The notes beneath the pieces were generated by a model. It was not told the origin of the DNA, did not search any database, and saw only the letters and a program-made list of their open reading frames with translations. The translations under genes were made by a program, and so were the position numbers. A DNA stretch of 62,710 nt from an uncultured Bacteroidales bacterium (GTDB taxonomy: Bacteria; Bacteroidota; Bacteroidia; Bacteroidales; UBA932): positions 1 through 62,710 of the forward strand of contig CASEOO010000017.1 in NCBI GenBank assembly GCA_949289565.1. Reading direction: 5' to 3'. Numbering within the stretch: position 1 is the first letter of the stretch; each line of letters begins with the position of its first letter. This document shows positions 1 through 7,740 of the stretch, piece by piece.

Positions 1-1
1 A

Positions 2-682
2 GGAGAAACATGGTATCCGAATGCAGACGCGGACAATTTCTGGTGGGATACTGCAAACGGCGGGACGAAAATCATGCATATTTTCCCTACCCAGCCTACT
101 GATGATATTGCAGTTTCTTCAGGTAAAGCTGCTGTATTGAAGACCGAATTTGTAAATCTGGGTATTATCAGTAAATTGGCTGCGGGAAATATTTATACAG
201 GAAGATTCGGTAAAATTTCCGGCCTGGGGGCTATTCTGGATTGGGGAATTCCATTTACTTCAAGACCGCTTGCCCTTAAAGGGTATTATAAGTACCAGCC
301 TGTGACTATAAATCAGGCGCAGGAGCCTTATCTTGATAAGAAAGGAACAATCGACTTATGTCAAATACAGATATTTCTGACTGATTGGTCTGAGCCGTTT
401 GAAGTCAATACCAATGAAGGTAAATTCGTGGATGTCGAGAAAGATGAACATATCATTGCGTACGGAAAACTTGAGACTTCGGAATCATCAGACGAGTACA
501 AGTCGTTTATTGTATCATTGGAATACCGGGATTTATCCAGAAAACCGAAATACATAGTCATTAGTGCCTGTGCCAGCCGTTACGGCGACTACTTCACCGG
601 CGGAGTCGGCAGTACCCTCTATGTGGACGAGTTCGAACTGGTCTATGACGGCGATGTCGTCAAGGCTTCCGGCGTCGAATGA
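2..682 (+). CDS. PCMD-domain surface protein, 3' part
   Basis: The reading frame is open from base 2, upstream of the first ATG at 74, so the true gene starts outside the window and only its C-terminal part is present. The visible protein begins GETWYPNADADNFWW and ends with STLYVDEFELVYDG. Both stretches are typical of the PCMD (putative carbohydrate metabolism domain) beta-sandwich found at the C terminus of Bacteroidales lipoproteins. Members are thought to bind glycans at the cell surface, but no biochemical role is established. The stop is 10 bp before the stop of the converging exporter gene. Identification rests on motif recall, and the N-terminal domains cannot be seen. Confidence 0.75.
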   Translation, partial: GETWYPNADADNFWWDTANGGTKIMHIFPTQPTDDIAVSSGKAAVLKTEFVNLGIISKLAAGNIYTGRFGKISGLGAILDWGIPFTSRPLALKGYYKYQPVTINQAQEPYLDKKGTIDLCQIQIFLTDWSEPFEVNTNEGKFVDVEKDEHIIAYGKLETSESSDEYKSFIVSLEYRDLSRKPKYIVISACASRYGDYFTGGVGSTLYVDEFELVYDGDVVKASGVE

Positions 683-692
683 AATCCGGGAC

Positions 693-1766
693 TCAGAGTA
701 TCAGCATACTTCCGTAGCCGACGATGAGGGCTATGACGAAATTGATGAGCTTCGCCGCGGCGAAGCTTTTCTTGCTTTCAGCCAGCAGCGGGAGAGAAGA
801 ATGTCCGTCCTGTGAGATGGAGCTGGCGAGAAGCACCGGCAGAGGCACTATGCCACTGGCATAGAGCGTTACGAAAATCATGTGCGGGCCGGATTCCGGG
901 ATCATTCCTACAGCCGCGGCTAACAGAATCATCAGCGCCGTGTTGCCGCTGATCCAGCTGCTTATGTCGAGGTATCTGAGTCCGAATCCCACTAAAAGCA
1001 GCACCCCGAATGTCCAGCAGAAAATAGTAGGCAGATGCTTCTTCACTATGTGGTCCCACAGATGTTTTTCTACATAATGGTCTGAGGCAAATATGAGGAA
1101 TCCCAGGACGGTAACGCTCAGAACGGCGAACAGATACTGCATCCATTTCTCGTCGAGAAAGTTTATTCGTGCCGGGTTTCCTGCCTGTGCACCCTCGCCA
1201 TGTCCGTGATCCAGGATGCCAGTCACCAACGCGGCGATGAATATGAACACGCCGATGAACATCACAGCCCTCTTCCATGTGAGTTTCCTGGTCTTCTCCA
1301 CATGCTCGTGCACTTCAAAATCCTGTTTGCACTGAGTGTCCTCTGCCAGGTCCACTTCCAGACTCCTGTCTCTGAAGCGTATCCTGTCGCAGATGAAATC
1401 CGTCACTATGCCGCTCGCTATGGCTATCAGGAAAAGGAGCGCAAATATCATCAGTGCTTTTCCCGGCACCATAGCCACTATCATGAAAGCTTCGTCTCCG
1501 GATGACGCCACCATCATGGCTATCAGCGCCCCGAAACTGATCATGCGGTGCGAGTACAGGGACACGGACGCGAATCCGCCTATACATCCTGGTATGGAGC
1601 CTAACATGGCAGACAGAATCACCTGTCCTGTCCTGGTCTTCTTCAGGCCGCTGAACAGGGCGCCTTTCGATTCGATGTTCAGGGATTCTATGAGCATCAT
1701 CATCACCGTGACCAGACCAGTGATGAGGATGGAATTCCTGAGAATGTCAAGCAGAAGATGAATCAT
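693..1766 (-). CDS. Putative 10-TM heavy-metal/manganese exporter (ArsP_2 family)
   Basis: The 357-residue protein is strongly hydrophobic, with about ten membrane segments in two halves. They are separated by a charged cytoplasmic stretch near residues 130-165 and a His/Gly-rich DHGHGEG turn. The N-terminal half has the SIPGCIGGF and SSGDEAFM motifs and the C-terminal half has the matching IPESGPHMIF motif. This inverted duplication is typical of the family annotated as putative manganese transporter or arsenic-efflux-like permease (PF11449). Substrate cannot be read from sequence. The DUF1573 gene lies 21 bp upstream on the same strand, so the two may be cotranscribed. Confidence 0.8.
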   Translation of the reverse strand: MIHLLLDILRNSILITGLVTVMMMLIESLNIESKGALFSGLKKTRTGQVILSAMLGSIPGCIGGFASVSLYSHRMISFGALIAMMVASSGDEAFMIVAMVPGKALMIFALLFLIAIASGIVTDFICDRIRFRDRSLEVDLAEDTQCKQDFEVHEHVEKTRKLTWKRAVMFIGVFIFIAALVTGILDHGHGEGAQAGNPARINFLDEKWMQYLFAVLSVTVLGFLIFASDHYVEKHLWDHIVKKHLPTIFCWTFGVLLLVGFGLRYLDISSWISGNTALMILLAAAVGMIPESGPHMIFVTLYASGIVPLPVLLASSISQDGHSSLPLLAESKKSFAAAKLINFVIALIVGYGSMLIL

Positions 1767-1787
1767 ATATAGGACGTTTCAGGAAAA

Positions 1788-2969
1788 TTATTCTATCCAT
1801 CCCGTGAGGAAAAGGTTCACGATAGGGCGGGCAGGGGAGTTGGTCGTCAGAGTCATGGTCACGAGCATTTCGCCTTCGGGCATCCCTGAGGTGTCTACAT
1901 TGAGCGCAACGCTTCCTTTGTATCCGGATTTGACATTGCCCGGAAGGGCGACAGTAGATTCAGAACAGTCTACGTCGGCCTTGTATATGACGAAGTCGTC
2001 CTTGCCTACATTGCTGAAAGTGAACGAGCCGGCCGCTGTCTCTCCTTTTCTGATCTTGCCGACAGAGCATGTGTTGGATGTGAAAATCGGGCGCGAGCCT
2101 TCTGATCGCTGCGCCGCAGTCATGTCGCTGAAGCTGGCTGTCGTGAAGGCGAACACTGAAAACTGCCTGCCAGAAGATTTGCCATTGATAACGGGGGTGG
2201 CATAGTACAGGTTTTTCCCCCAGATGTCAGGCTGGGCCGTGACTGTGTATTTGAGCTGCGCGATGCTCCTTGCCGGTATGGGATTAGGGGAGACTTCCAT
2301 GCTTAGACCTCTGGAAACGCCGCTGAAAGTCACCTGGACAGGTGAATCCGAGAGATTCGCTATGTTTGTTTCATCGCTTCTGCTGCGCCCTTGCTCAATG
2401 TTCCCGCATCTGAGATCCATGCTCTTGACTCCAGCCGTGAGCAGCCGTTCAGGATAAAGTTCTTCCAGACTCAGCTGTTTCTCGTGGGCTATTCCTCTGA
2501 TTCTCAGGATGACCGGCTTCCCTATGCCGGAAATGTAGACTGTCAGGGTCTTGTCGAAAGGATATGGGCCCTCGTCATTCGTGTAGACGGTGGAAATGGT
2601 TCCCGTATTCCCAGGCTTGACCGGCTCTCTGGTCCATTCCACATCGGTGCATCCGCATGAAGTGACTACATTGTAGATCACTACAGGCTTCTCGCTGACA
2701 TTTTTCATGGTGAACGTGCAGCTCAGCGGACCGTCGCTCAGCATCACATCCCCGAAATTGTGGATGGTCTTGTCGAACTCGACTGTCCCGATCCGTTCCT
2801 GGGGAGATGTCTCTGCTGATTTTTGTGTCCCGGCCGAAATCTCTTCCATACTCCCGGTTTCCGCCTTCGCTTCCGTGTTCCCTGCACCTGAGCACAGGCA
2901 TGAGGTGGCCAGAAGGCCAATGCTTATGATGACGTATGAACTCAATAGTTTCAGACTGCTGTGTTTCAT
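1788..2969 (-). CDS. DUF1573-domain lipoprotein
   Basis: The 393-residue protein has a lipoprotein signal with the lipobox LLATSC (Cys24). A DUF1573 domain follows at about residues 60-160 (HNFGDV, TSCGCTDVEW, KPGNTGTI), then a second immunoglobulin-like repeat with the related phrase FTFSNVGKDDFVIYKADVDC. DUF1573 is an ASPM/SPD-2/Hydin-like beta-sandwich common in Bacteroidetes envelopes with no defined function. The two Cys of TSCGC are kept. A minus-strand TATCTTTG box lies about 26 bp upstream. The product is probably anchored in the outer membrane. Confidence 0.8.
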   Translation of the reverse strand: MKHSSLKLLSSYVIISIGLLATSCLCSGAGNTEAKAETGSMEEISAGTQKSAETSPQERIGTVEFDKTIHNFGDVMLSDGPLSCTFTMKNVSEKPVVIYNVVTSCGCTDVEWTREPVKPGNTGTISTVYTNDEGPYPFDKTLTVYISGIGKPVILRIRGIAHEKQLSLEELYPERLLTAGVKSMDLRCGNIEQGRSRSDETNIANLSDSPVQVTFSGVSRGLSMEVSPNPIPARSIAQLKYTVTAQPDIWGKNLYYATPVINGKSSGRQFSVFAFTTASFSDMTAAQRSEGSRPIFTSNTCSVGKIRKGETAAGSFTFSNVGKDDFVIYKADVDCSESTVALPGNVKSGYKGSVALNVDTSGMPEGEMLVTMTLTTNSPARPIVNLFLTGWIE

Positions 2970-2994
2970 GTCAATATTTTATTTAACAGAATTG

Positions 2995-3002
2995 CAAAGA
3001 TA
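2995..3002 (-). promoter_or_regulatory. Putative -7 box for the DUF1573 gene
   Basis: On the minus strand this reads TATCTTTG, matching the Bacteroidetes -7 consensus TAnnTTTG, 26 bp before the DUF1573 start. No clear TTTG -33 box is seen. Confidence 0.45.
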
Positions 3003-3020
3003 CAAAATAGGAAGATATTC

Positions 3021-3051
3021 TTTGCAATTTAAAAATATTCGGATAAATTTG
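3021..3051 (+). promoter_or_regulatory. Consensus Bacteroidetes promoter for the ferredoxin gene
   Basis: TTTG at 3021-3024, 19 nt, then TAAATTTG at 3044-3051 is an exact match to the sigma-ABfr type promoter TTTG-N19-21-TAnnTTTG. The ferredoxin ATG follows 41 bp downstream. Confidence 0.7.
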
Positions 3052-3092
3052 TAGCTGTTTTTATAGAACATTAACAATTAAAGGATAGAATT

Positions 3093-3263
3093 ATGGCTTA
3101 CAAAATTTCAGATGATTGCGTAGCTTGCGGCACATGTATTTCAGAGTGCCCTTCAGGCGCTATCAGCGAGGGCGACATCTACAAGATCGACCCTAGCGTA
3201 TGTGTAGACTGCGGCTCTTGTGCTGATGTATGCCCTATGGGCGCTATCTCGCCAGCTGAGTAG
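3093..3263 (+). CDS. 2[4Fe-4S] ferredoxin
   Basis: This 56-residue protein carries two CxxCxxCxxxCP clusters (CVACGTCISECP and CVDCGSCADVCP), so it binds two [4Fe-4S] clusters. It is the typical small clostridial-type ferredoxin that carries electrons for anaerobic oxidoreductases in the cytoplasm. The length is complete for the family, and each half is the expected pseudo-repeat. It has its own consensus promoter 41 bp upstream and a strong hairpin directly after the stop, so it is probably monocistronic. It converges on ferritin. The only oxidoreductase of obvious relevance nearby is the radical-SAM maturase at 4545; a link is speculative. Confidence 0.93.
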   Translation: MAYKISDDCVACGTCISECPSGAISEGDIYKIDPSVCVDCGSCADVCPMGAISPAE

Positions 3264-3276
3264 TCTGCGTATTGAA

Positions 3277-3323
3277 ACAGAAAAAAAGGAGATGCGGCGG
3301 CAAACTGCATCTCCTTTTTCTGT
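3277..3323. terminator. Bidirectional terminator between ferredoxin and ferritin
   Basis: GGAGATGC pairs with GCATCTCC around an 11-nt loop. The stem is extended by a run of A on the left and T on the right, so each strand ends the stem in a U-tract. It fits a shared terminator for the two converging genes. Confidence 0.75.
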
Positions 3324-3327
3324 TTGT

Positions 3328-3355
3328 CCCGGCCGTTTATAGTATTCCGGCCGGG
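3328..3355. terminator. GC-rich hairpin next to the ferritin 3' end
   Basis: CCCGGCCG and CGGCCGGG form a perfect 8-bp stem with a 12-nt loop, 12 bp past the ferritin stop. It has no adjacent U-tract of its own and may act together with the hairpin at 3277. Confidence 0.45.
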
Positions 3356-3366
3356 CGTTTCTGTTT

Positions 3367-3846
3367 TTATCTCTTTCCGAGTTCTGCATCGATGTAGAAC
3401 AGTCCGGCATTGCCGGCTTTCTTGATTTTGTCCACAATGGCTGAAGCTGTGGCTTCTTCCTCGACCTGCTCGCGGACATAGTTCCAGAGGAAGTCCTGTG
3501 TGGCCTTGTCCTTTTCAGCGGAAGCCACGTCTACCAGAGAGTTGATCAGTTCTGATACATGGCATTCATGGTCGTAGACATTTTTGAAAACTTCAGCATA
3601 GTCTCCCCATCCTTCAGGAACAACATCTATCATGGATACTTTGGCTGTCCCGCCTCTCTTGATAAGGTAGTGTGCCATGTCCATGGCATGCTCTTTCTCT
3701 TCCTCGGACTGTTTTGCAAGCCAGTGTGCGGCGCCGTCCCATCCTTCTTTTTCCATGTAGAAGGACATCTGAAGATAAAGGTTCGAAGACCAGAGTTCTG
3801 CTGTGATCTGGTCATTGATGGCATTTTGTAAATTTTCTGTAATCAT
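3367..3846 (-). CDS. ftnA: Non-haem ferritin
   Basis: The 159-residue protein matches bacterial ferritin in full length. It has the ferroxidase-centre helix residues in ITAELWSSNLYLQMS and EEEKEHAMDMAHYL, plus the later QVEEEATA. It should form the 24-subunit cytoplasmic iron-storage shell. The start is taken at MITENLQ rather than an in-frame ATG 18 codons upstream, because family members begin there and the upstream stretch is AT-rich leader. No Shine-Dalgarno is visible. A redox/iron context is suggested by the converging ferredoxin. Regulation cannot be read; in other Bacteroides, ferritin genes respond to iron and oxygen. Confidence 0.93.
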   Translation of the reverse strand: MITENLQNAINDQITAELWSSNLYLQMSFYMEKEGWDGAAHWLAKQSEEEKEHAMDMAHYLIKRGGTAKVSMIDVVPEGWGDYAEVFKNVYDHECHVSELINSLVDVASAEKDKATQDFLWNYVREQVEEEATASAIVDKIKKAGNAGLFYIDAELGKR

Positions 3847-3923
3847 GATTCTGTATGTTTTAATTGTTGATTTATCAAAATCACTGCATATTGACCGCAA
3901 TATCAGTGCCGGACCGTATCCGG

Positions 3924-3960
3924 TGACAAATTGTCATTCCGGAGATACGGAATGACAATT
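3924..3960. repeat. Nested palindromes in the ferritin-FN3 divergent region
   Basis: TGACA-AAT-TGTCA at 3924-3936 is an inverted repeat. It overlaps a perfect 13-bp stem (3929-3941 with 3948-3960, loop GAGATA) built from the TGTCATTCCG motif. It could be an operator for a dimeric regulator or a dispersed palindromic element. Confidence 0.6.
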
Positions 3961-3980
3961 TCCATGACAGATAATTTTAG

Positions 3981-3988
3981 TATCTTTG
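3981..3988 (+). promoter_or_regulatory. Putative -7 box for the FN3 lipoprotein-maturase pair
   Basis: TATCTTTG matches TAnnTTTG, 36 bp before the ATG at 4025. No good -33 TTTG is seen. Confidence 0.45.
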
Positions 3989-4024
3989 CGTCATTGTCGG
4001 TATGATTAACAATAGTTCGATGAA

Positions 4025-4561
4025 ATGAATATAAAAAAATACATTATAATATCCGCGGCGCTCTCTGTACTCGTTTCGGCTTATGGCTGCAAGGATCCTG
4101 GTCCTTCTGACATGATGACACTCCCTGTCCCGGCGGATCTGGTGCTGACTTATCAGGAGGATGAGGAGTTCGGAGCGTGTCTGCTTTTTACATGGAGCCC
4201 TGTGGAAGAGGCTGATCATTATTATGTTTCGCTGAACGATGCCGCTGACAGTTCAAAGGTGGCCGAAGTGGAGTCTGTCGCTGAGTCTGGCGTCCTGTTC
4301 CAGGGAGTTGAGGGCGGCTTGACTTATTTCTGCCGTGTGCGTGCGGTGAACGGGTATGAGTATTCTGATTTTGCATCATCGGAAGCGGCATTCGTTCCTG
4401 CACCGCCTGAACCAGAAGAGCCGGAAACCCCTGAGGAACCGGAAGATCCGGGGACAGACCCTGAGAATCCTGACACTCCTGGAGACGAGCCGGAAGATCC
4501 GGGGACAGACCCTGAGAATCCTGAAACCCCAGAAAATCAAGAAGATGCCGGTATCATATAA
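4025..4561 (+). CDS. FN3-like lipoprotein with Pro/acid-rich repeat tail
   Basis: The 178-residue protein has a lipoprotein signal ending in YGC (Cys22). A single fibronectin type III-like domain follows at about residues 35-125 (LLFTWSPVEEADHYYVSLN, TYFCRVRAVNGYEYSDF). The tail of about 50 residues is almost only Pro, Glu, Asp, Gly and Thr, and holds two copies of a 17-residue unit starting PEDPGTDPENP. Its last 17 bp overlap the start of the sulfatase-maturase in another frame, which suggests translational coupling. I do not recognise a named family. The tail resembles wall- or surface-spanning spacers. Its truncated look (no domain after the tail) could mean a decayed multi-domain protein. 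Confidence 0.8.
   Translation: MNIKKYIIISAALSVLVSAYGCKDPGPSDMMTLPVPADLVLTYQEDEEFGACLLFTWSPVEEADHYYVSLNDAADSSKVAEVESVAESGVLFQGVEGGLTYFCRVRAVNGYEYSDFASSEAAFVPAPPEPEEPETPEEPEDPGTDPENPDTPGDEPEDPGTDPENPETPENQEDAGII
4439..4524 (+). repeat. Tandem 51-bp coding repeat (two copies)
   Basis: The 35-bp core that encodes PEDPGTDPENP is identical at 4439-4473 and 4490-4524, a period of 51 bp (17 codons). Such a repeat can change copy number by slippage without shifting frame. Confidence 0.8.
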
Positions 4562-5828
4562 AGAAACCCTCACTTTTGACGATGCGCTCAAGCTTGCCGG
4601 GCCTATGCAGTTCAATATTATGCTCAAGCCGGCAGGTTCGCTGTGCAATCTCGACTGCAACTACTGCTATTACCTCGACAAGGCGGAAATCTATGGCGGG
4701 CGCGAGCCTAAAATGTCATACGAAATGCTGGAAACGTGCGTCCGCCAGTATATCGAGGCGAATGATGTCCGTGAAGTGACTTTCAATTGGCATGGCGGAG
4801 AGCCTCTGGTCCTGGGGGTGGATTTCTACAGGAAAGCAGTGGAGCTTCAGCAGAAATACTGTGGCGATAAGTTGATACACAATACTATACAGACGAACGG
4901 CACTCTCGTCACTCCTGAATTTGCCTCTTTTTTCAAGGACAATGACTTCCTGGTAGGCGTTTCTATAGATGGCCCGAGGGATATTCACGACAAATATCGC
5001 AAGGACAAGGGCGGGACACCTACATTCGACCGTGTCATCCATGGTATAAACCTTCTCTATCAGCACGGTGTGGAGTACAATACCATGTCCACCGTAAACA
5101 AGGCATCCGAGGGACGGGGACTGGAAGTTTACCAGTTTCTCAAACAGCTGGGAACTCGTTTTATGCAGTTCATGCCTGTGGTGGAGCATGTCAGATATCC
5201 TTTGTCGAAATCAGGCAAGCTGGCCAAAGGCGCCCGCCCCTATATCGTCGATCCATCTGCCGAAGGCGCGCAGATAGCTCCATGGTCGGTGAATTCCAGA
5301 GAATTCGGAAAATTCATGTGCGAAATTTTTGACTGGTGGGTGAGAAATGATGTAGGCCAATATTTTGTAAATCTTTTCGACTGCACTCTGGCGAACTGGT
5401 GCGGAGCCTTGCCTGGGACTTGCGCTTATGCCGAGACTTGCGGCGGAAATTCTGTCATAGAACATAATGGCGACTTGTATTCGTGTGACCATTTCGTGTA
5501 TCCGCACTATCGCGTCGGCAATATCAATGAGACGCATCTGCGTGAAATGATGAGTTCTGCAGTGCAGTCAAAATTCGGGATAGACAAAAGAAACGGCCTG
5601 CCGTACAAATGCATGAAATGCAAGTATTTTTTCGCCTGCCACGGCGAGTGCCCGAAGCACCGGTTCAACACGACAGAATCTGGCGAGACAGGCTTGTGCG
5701 CATTATGTGAAGGATACTATATGTTTTATGACCATGCGGCGCCGTATATGGACCGGATGAAGGAGCTGCTCCTGCAGAAAAAAGCTCCGGCGGGTGTCAT
5801 CCCGTGGGCGAGAATGCAGAGAGTTTGA
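4545..5828 (+). CDS. Anaerobic sulfatase-maturating enzyme (radical SAM)
   Basis: The protein is 427 residues from MPVSYKE. The radical-SAM cluster is CNLDCNYCYY near residue 35. The C-terminal SPASM region has the expected Cys sets (CGALPGTCAYAETCGG, then CMKCKYFFACHGECP) for two auxiliary [4Fe-4S] clusters. The family oxidises the active-site Cys or Ser of sulfatases to formylglycine in the cytoplasm; the Bacteroides homologue is known as chuR/anSME. An in-frame ATG exists 63 codons upstream, but it would read through the neighbour's repeat tail out of frame, so 4545 is preferred. No sulfatase lies in this window, so the substrate must be encoded elsewhere. Confidence 0.9.
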   Translation: MPVSYKETLTFDDALKLAGPMQFNIMLKPAGSLCNLDCNYCYYLDKAEIYGGREPKMSYEMLETCVRQYIEANDVREVTFNWHGGEPLVLGVDFYRKAVELQQKYCGDKLIHNTIQTNGTLVTPEFASFFKDNDFLVGVSIDGPRDIHDKYRKDKGGTPTFDRVIHGINLLYQHGVEYNTMSTVNKASEGRGLEVYQFLKQLGTRFMQFMPVVEHVRYPLSKSGKLAKGARPYIVDPSAEGAQIAPWSVNSREFGKFMCEIFDWWVRNDVGQYFVNLFDCTLANWCGALPGTCAYAETCGGNSVIEHNGDLYSCDHFVYPHYRVGNINETHLREMMSSAVQSKFGIDKRNGLPYKCMKCKYFFACHGECPKHRFNTTESGETGLCALCEGYYMFYDHAAPYMDRMKELLLQKKAPAGVIPWARMQRV

Positions 5829-5871
5829 AAAGGTCGGTTTGATTGCAGGCGGAATCCGCCTCGGCTGAGTT

Positions 5872-7716
5872 TCAGTTTTCTGTTTTCAGCGAGAGTTCCA
5901 GCCAGCGCATCTCTTTCTCTTCATTCAGCGCAATTATTTCACCGATGCGCTCAGATGCTTTCTGCAGTTCATCATAAGGCAGCGAACCCTCGCTGAGCTG
6001 TTTTTCCAGGACTGCTTTTTCTTCAGCCAGTCCGTCCATTTCTTTTTCCAGCTGCTCAAGTTCCTTCTGTTCCTTGTATGTCAGCTTTTTTTTCTGCTCT
6101 TTTTTCTCATTTTTATCATTGCCGCGGCTCTGGCCGGCGGCAACAGATTTTGAAGACGCCTTCTGCGACGCTTCATAGTCTTTTATGAACGCCCGGTATT
6201 CGCTGTAGCTGCCGATGAAGTCCTTGATCACTCCGTCTCCGCAGAAAACGAAAAGATGGTCCGCCAGCCTGTCCAGGAAATGCCTGTCATGGGAAACTAT
6301 GATCAGCGTGCCTGAAAACTCTTTCAAATATTCCTCCAGGATATTCAGAGTCACAATATCCAGGTCGTTGGTCGGCTCGTCCATGATGAGCAGGTTCGGC
6401 TTTTCCTTCAGTATCGTGAGAAGGTAGAGCCTGCGCTTTTCTCCTCCGCTGAGTTTTTCCACCCTGTTGTTGAGCATGTCGTGAGGGAAGAGGAATCTCC
6501 CGAGCAGGTATGTGTCGTTCACGATGTCCAGCACGGTGTCTTCAGGGTTGAATTCCATGCCTGTCTGCTTGTAATATCCGATTTTCAGAGATTCTCCCCG
6601 TTCTATCAATCCTGTGAGCAGGCCTCTGGCATCCCCGGCAGTGCGATGCTGGTATTCAGCCTCGTCAGTGCATACCATGCCGGCTGTATAATTCCCGGTC
6701 AGCAGGTTTATGAATGTACTTTTTCCTGCACCGTTCCGTCCCACGATTCCCACCTTCTCGTATCTCTGGAAATTGTATGTGAAGTGTTTCAGATAATATT
6801 TGTCTCCGTAGCGGAAAGATACATCGCGGCAGTTTATGATTTTCGTGCCCAGCCTTGCAGTGCCTTTCATGTCATCCAGCGACACGGATTTTTCTGTACG
6901 CACCTGAGACGCCCTGTCTTTCAGCTCATGGAACGCATCGATTCTGTACTTCGCTTTGCCTGTCCTCGCCTGCGGTGTGCTGCGTATCCATTCCAGTTCG
7001 CGCCTGAGGATGTTCCTGACCTTGTCTGTCTCGGCATTCCAGTTCGATATCCTTTCCTCGCGTTTTTCGAGATAGTTCTGATAGTCCCCGCGGTAGGTGT
7101 ATATCGCCCCATGGTCCATCTCTATGATAGTGTTGCATACATGGTCCAGAAAATATCTGTCATGAGTCACCATCAGCAGGGTGCACCTGGCTTTAGAGAG
7201 CCAGCCTTCCAGAAATTCGATGGCGTCGATGTCCAGGTGGTTCGTCGGCTCGTCCATGATGAAAAAGTCAGCTTCTGAAGCCAGCATTTCGCTCAGAGCT
7301 ACGCGCTTGACCTCGCCTCCGGACAGTTCTTTCATCTTCTTCGAGAAGTCCTGCAGTTTGAAATTTGTGAGGAACTGCTTGACTCTCAGTTCATATTCCC
7401 ATACGTCTTCCTGTCCGAGCTTCTGTACGAAGTCCGAACTGTGGTCCATGATCTGGCTGAAAATGCTTTTTTCCGGGTCGAAATCATATTCCTGTTCGAG
7501 GAATGCTATTCTGATATTTTTCAGGAAGGTGATTTTTCCTCCGGAATCTGACTTGTCCTTCCCGGCGAGAATTCTCAGCAGAGAAGTCTTGCCTGTCCCG
7601 TTGGGAGCTATGAGAGCGATTTTATCCCCTTCGTTGATGTTGAACCCTATATTCTCGAAGAGAATTTTCGGCCCGTATGACTTCGATATGTTTTCAATCT
7701 GTAAATAACTCGCCAT
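5872..7716 (-). CDS. ABC-F family ATPase (Uup-like)
   Basis: The 614-residue protein has two ABC ATPase domains and no membrane segment. Domain 1 has a Walker A APNGTGKTSL, signature LSGGEVKRVAL and Walker B FFIMDEPTNHLD. Domain 2 has GRNGAGKSTF, LSGGEKRRLYL and LLIMDEPTNDLD. The linker between them is rich in basic and aromatic residues, as in ribosome-associated ABC-F proteins. A lysine-rich region and a coiled coil (about residues 520-614) form the C terminus, as in Uup. ABC-F proteins act on translating ribosomes or, for Uup, on branched DNA or ribosome assembly. It follows trkA by 24 bp and probably shares its transcript. Confidence 0.88.
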   Translation of the reverse strand: MASYLQIENISKSYGPKILFENIGFNINEGDKIALIAPNGTGKTSLLRILAGKDKSDSGGKITFLKNIRIAFLEQEYDFDPEKSIFSQIMDHSSDFVQKLGQEDVWEYELRVKQFLTNFKLQDFSKKMKELSGGEVKRVALSEMLASEADFFIMDEPTNHLDIDAIEFLEGWLSKARCTLLMVTHDRYFLDHVCNTIIEMDHGAIYTYRGDYQNYLEKREERISNWNAETDKVRNILRRELEWIRSTPQARTGKAKYRIDAFHELKDRASQVRTEKSVSLDDMKGTARLGTKIINCRDVSFRYGDKYYLKHFTYNFQRYEKVGIVGRNGAGKSTFINLLTGNYTAGMVCTDEAEYQHRTAGDARGLLTGLIERGESLKIGYYKQTGMEFNPEDTVLDIVNDTYLLGRFLFPHDMLNNRVEKLSGGEKRRLYLLTILKEKPNLLIMDEPTNDLDIVTLNILEEYLKEFSGTLIIVSHDRHFLDRLADHLFVFCGDGVIKDFIGSYSEYRAFIKDYEASQKASSKSVAAGQSRGNDKNEKKEQKKKLTYKEQKELEQLEKEMDGLAEEKAVLEKQLSEGSLPYDELQKASERIGEIIALNEEKEMRWLELSLKTEN

Positions 7717-7740
7717 GCGACTTTCCTCTGTATACCTCTT

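Noticed and set aside
6481..7278. 265-codon open frame on the plus strand
   Set aside because: It is fully antisense to the ABC-F ATPase, whose two ATPase domains are complete. The predicted protein is His/Cys-rich without recognisable motifs.
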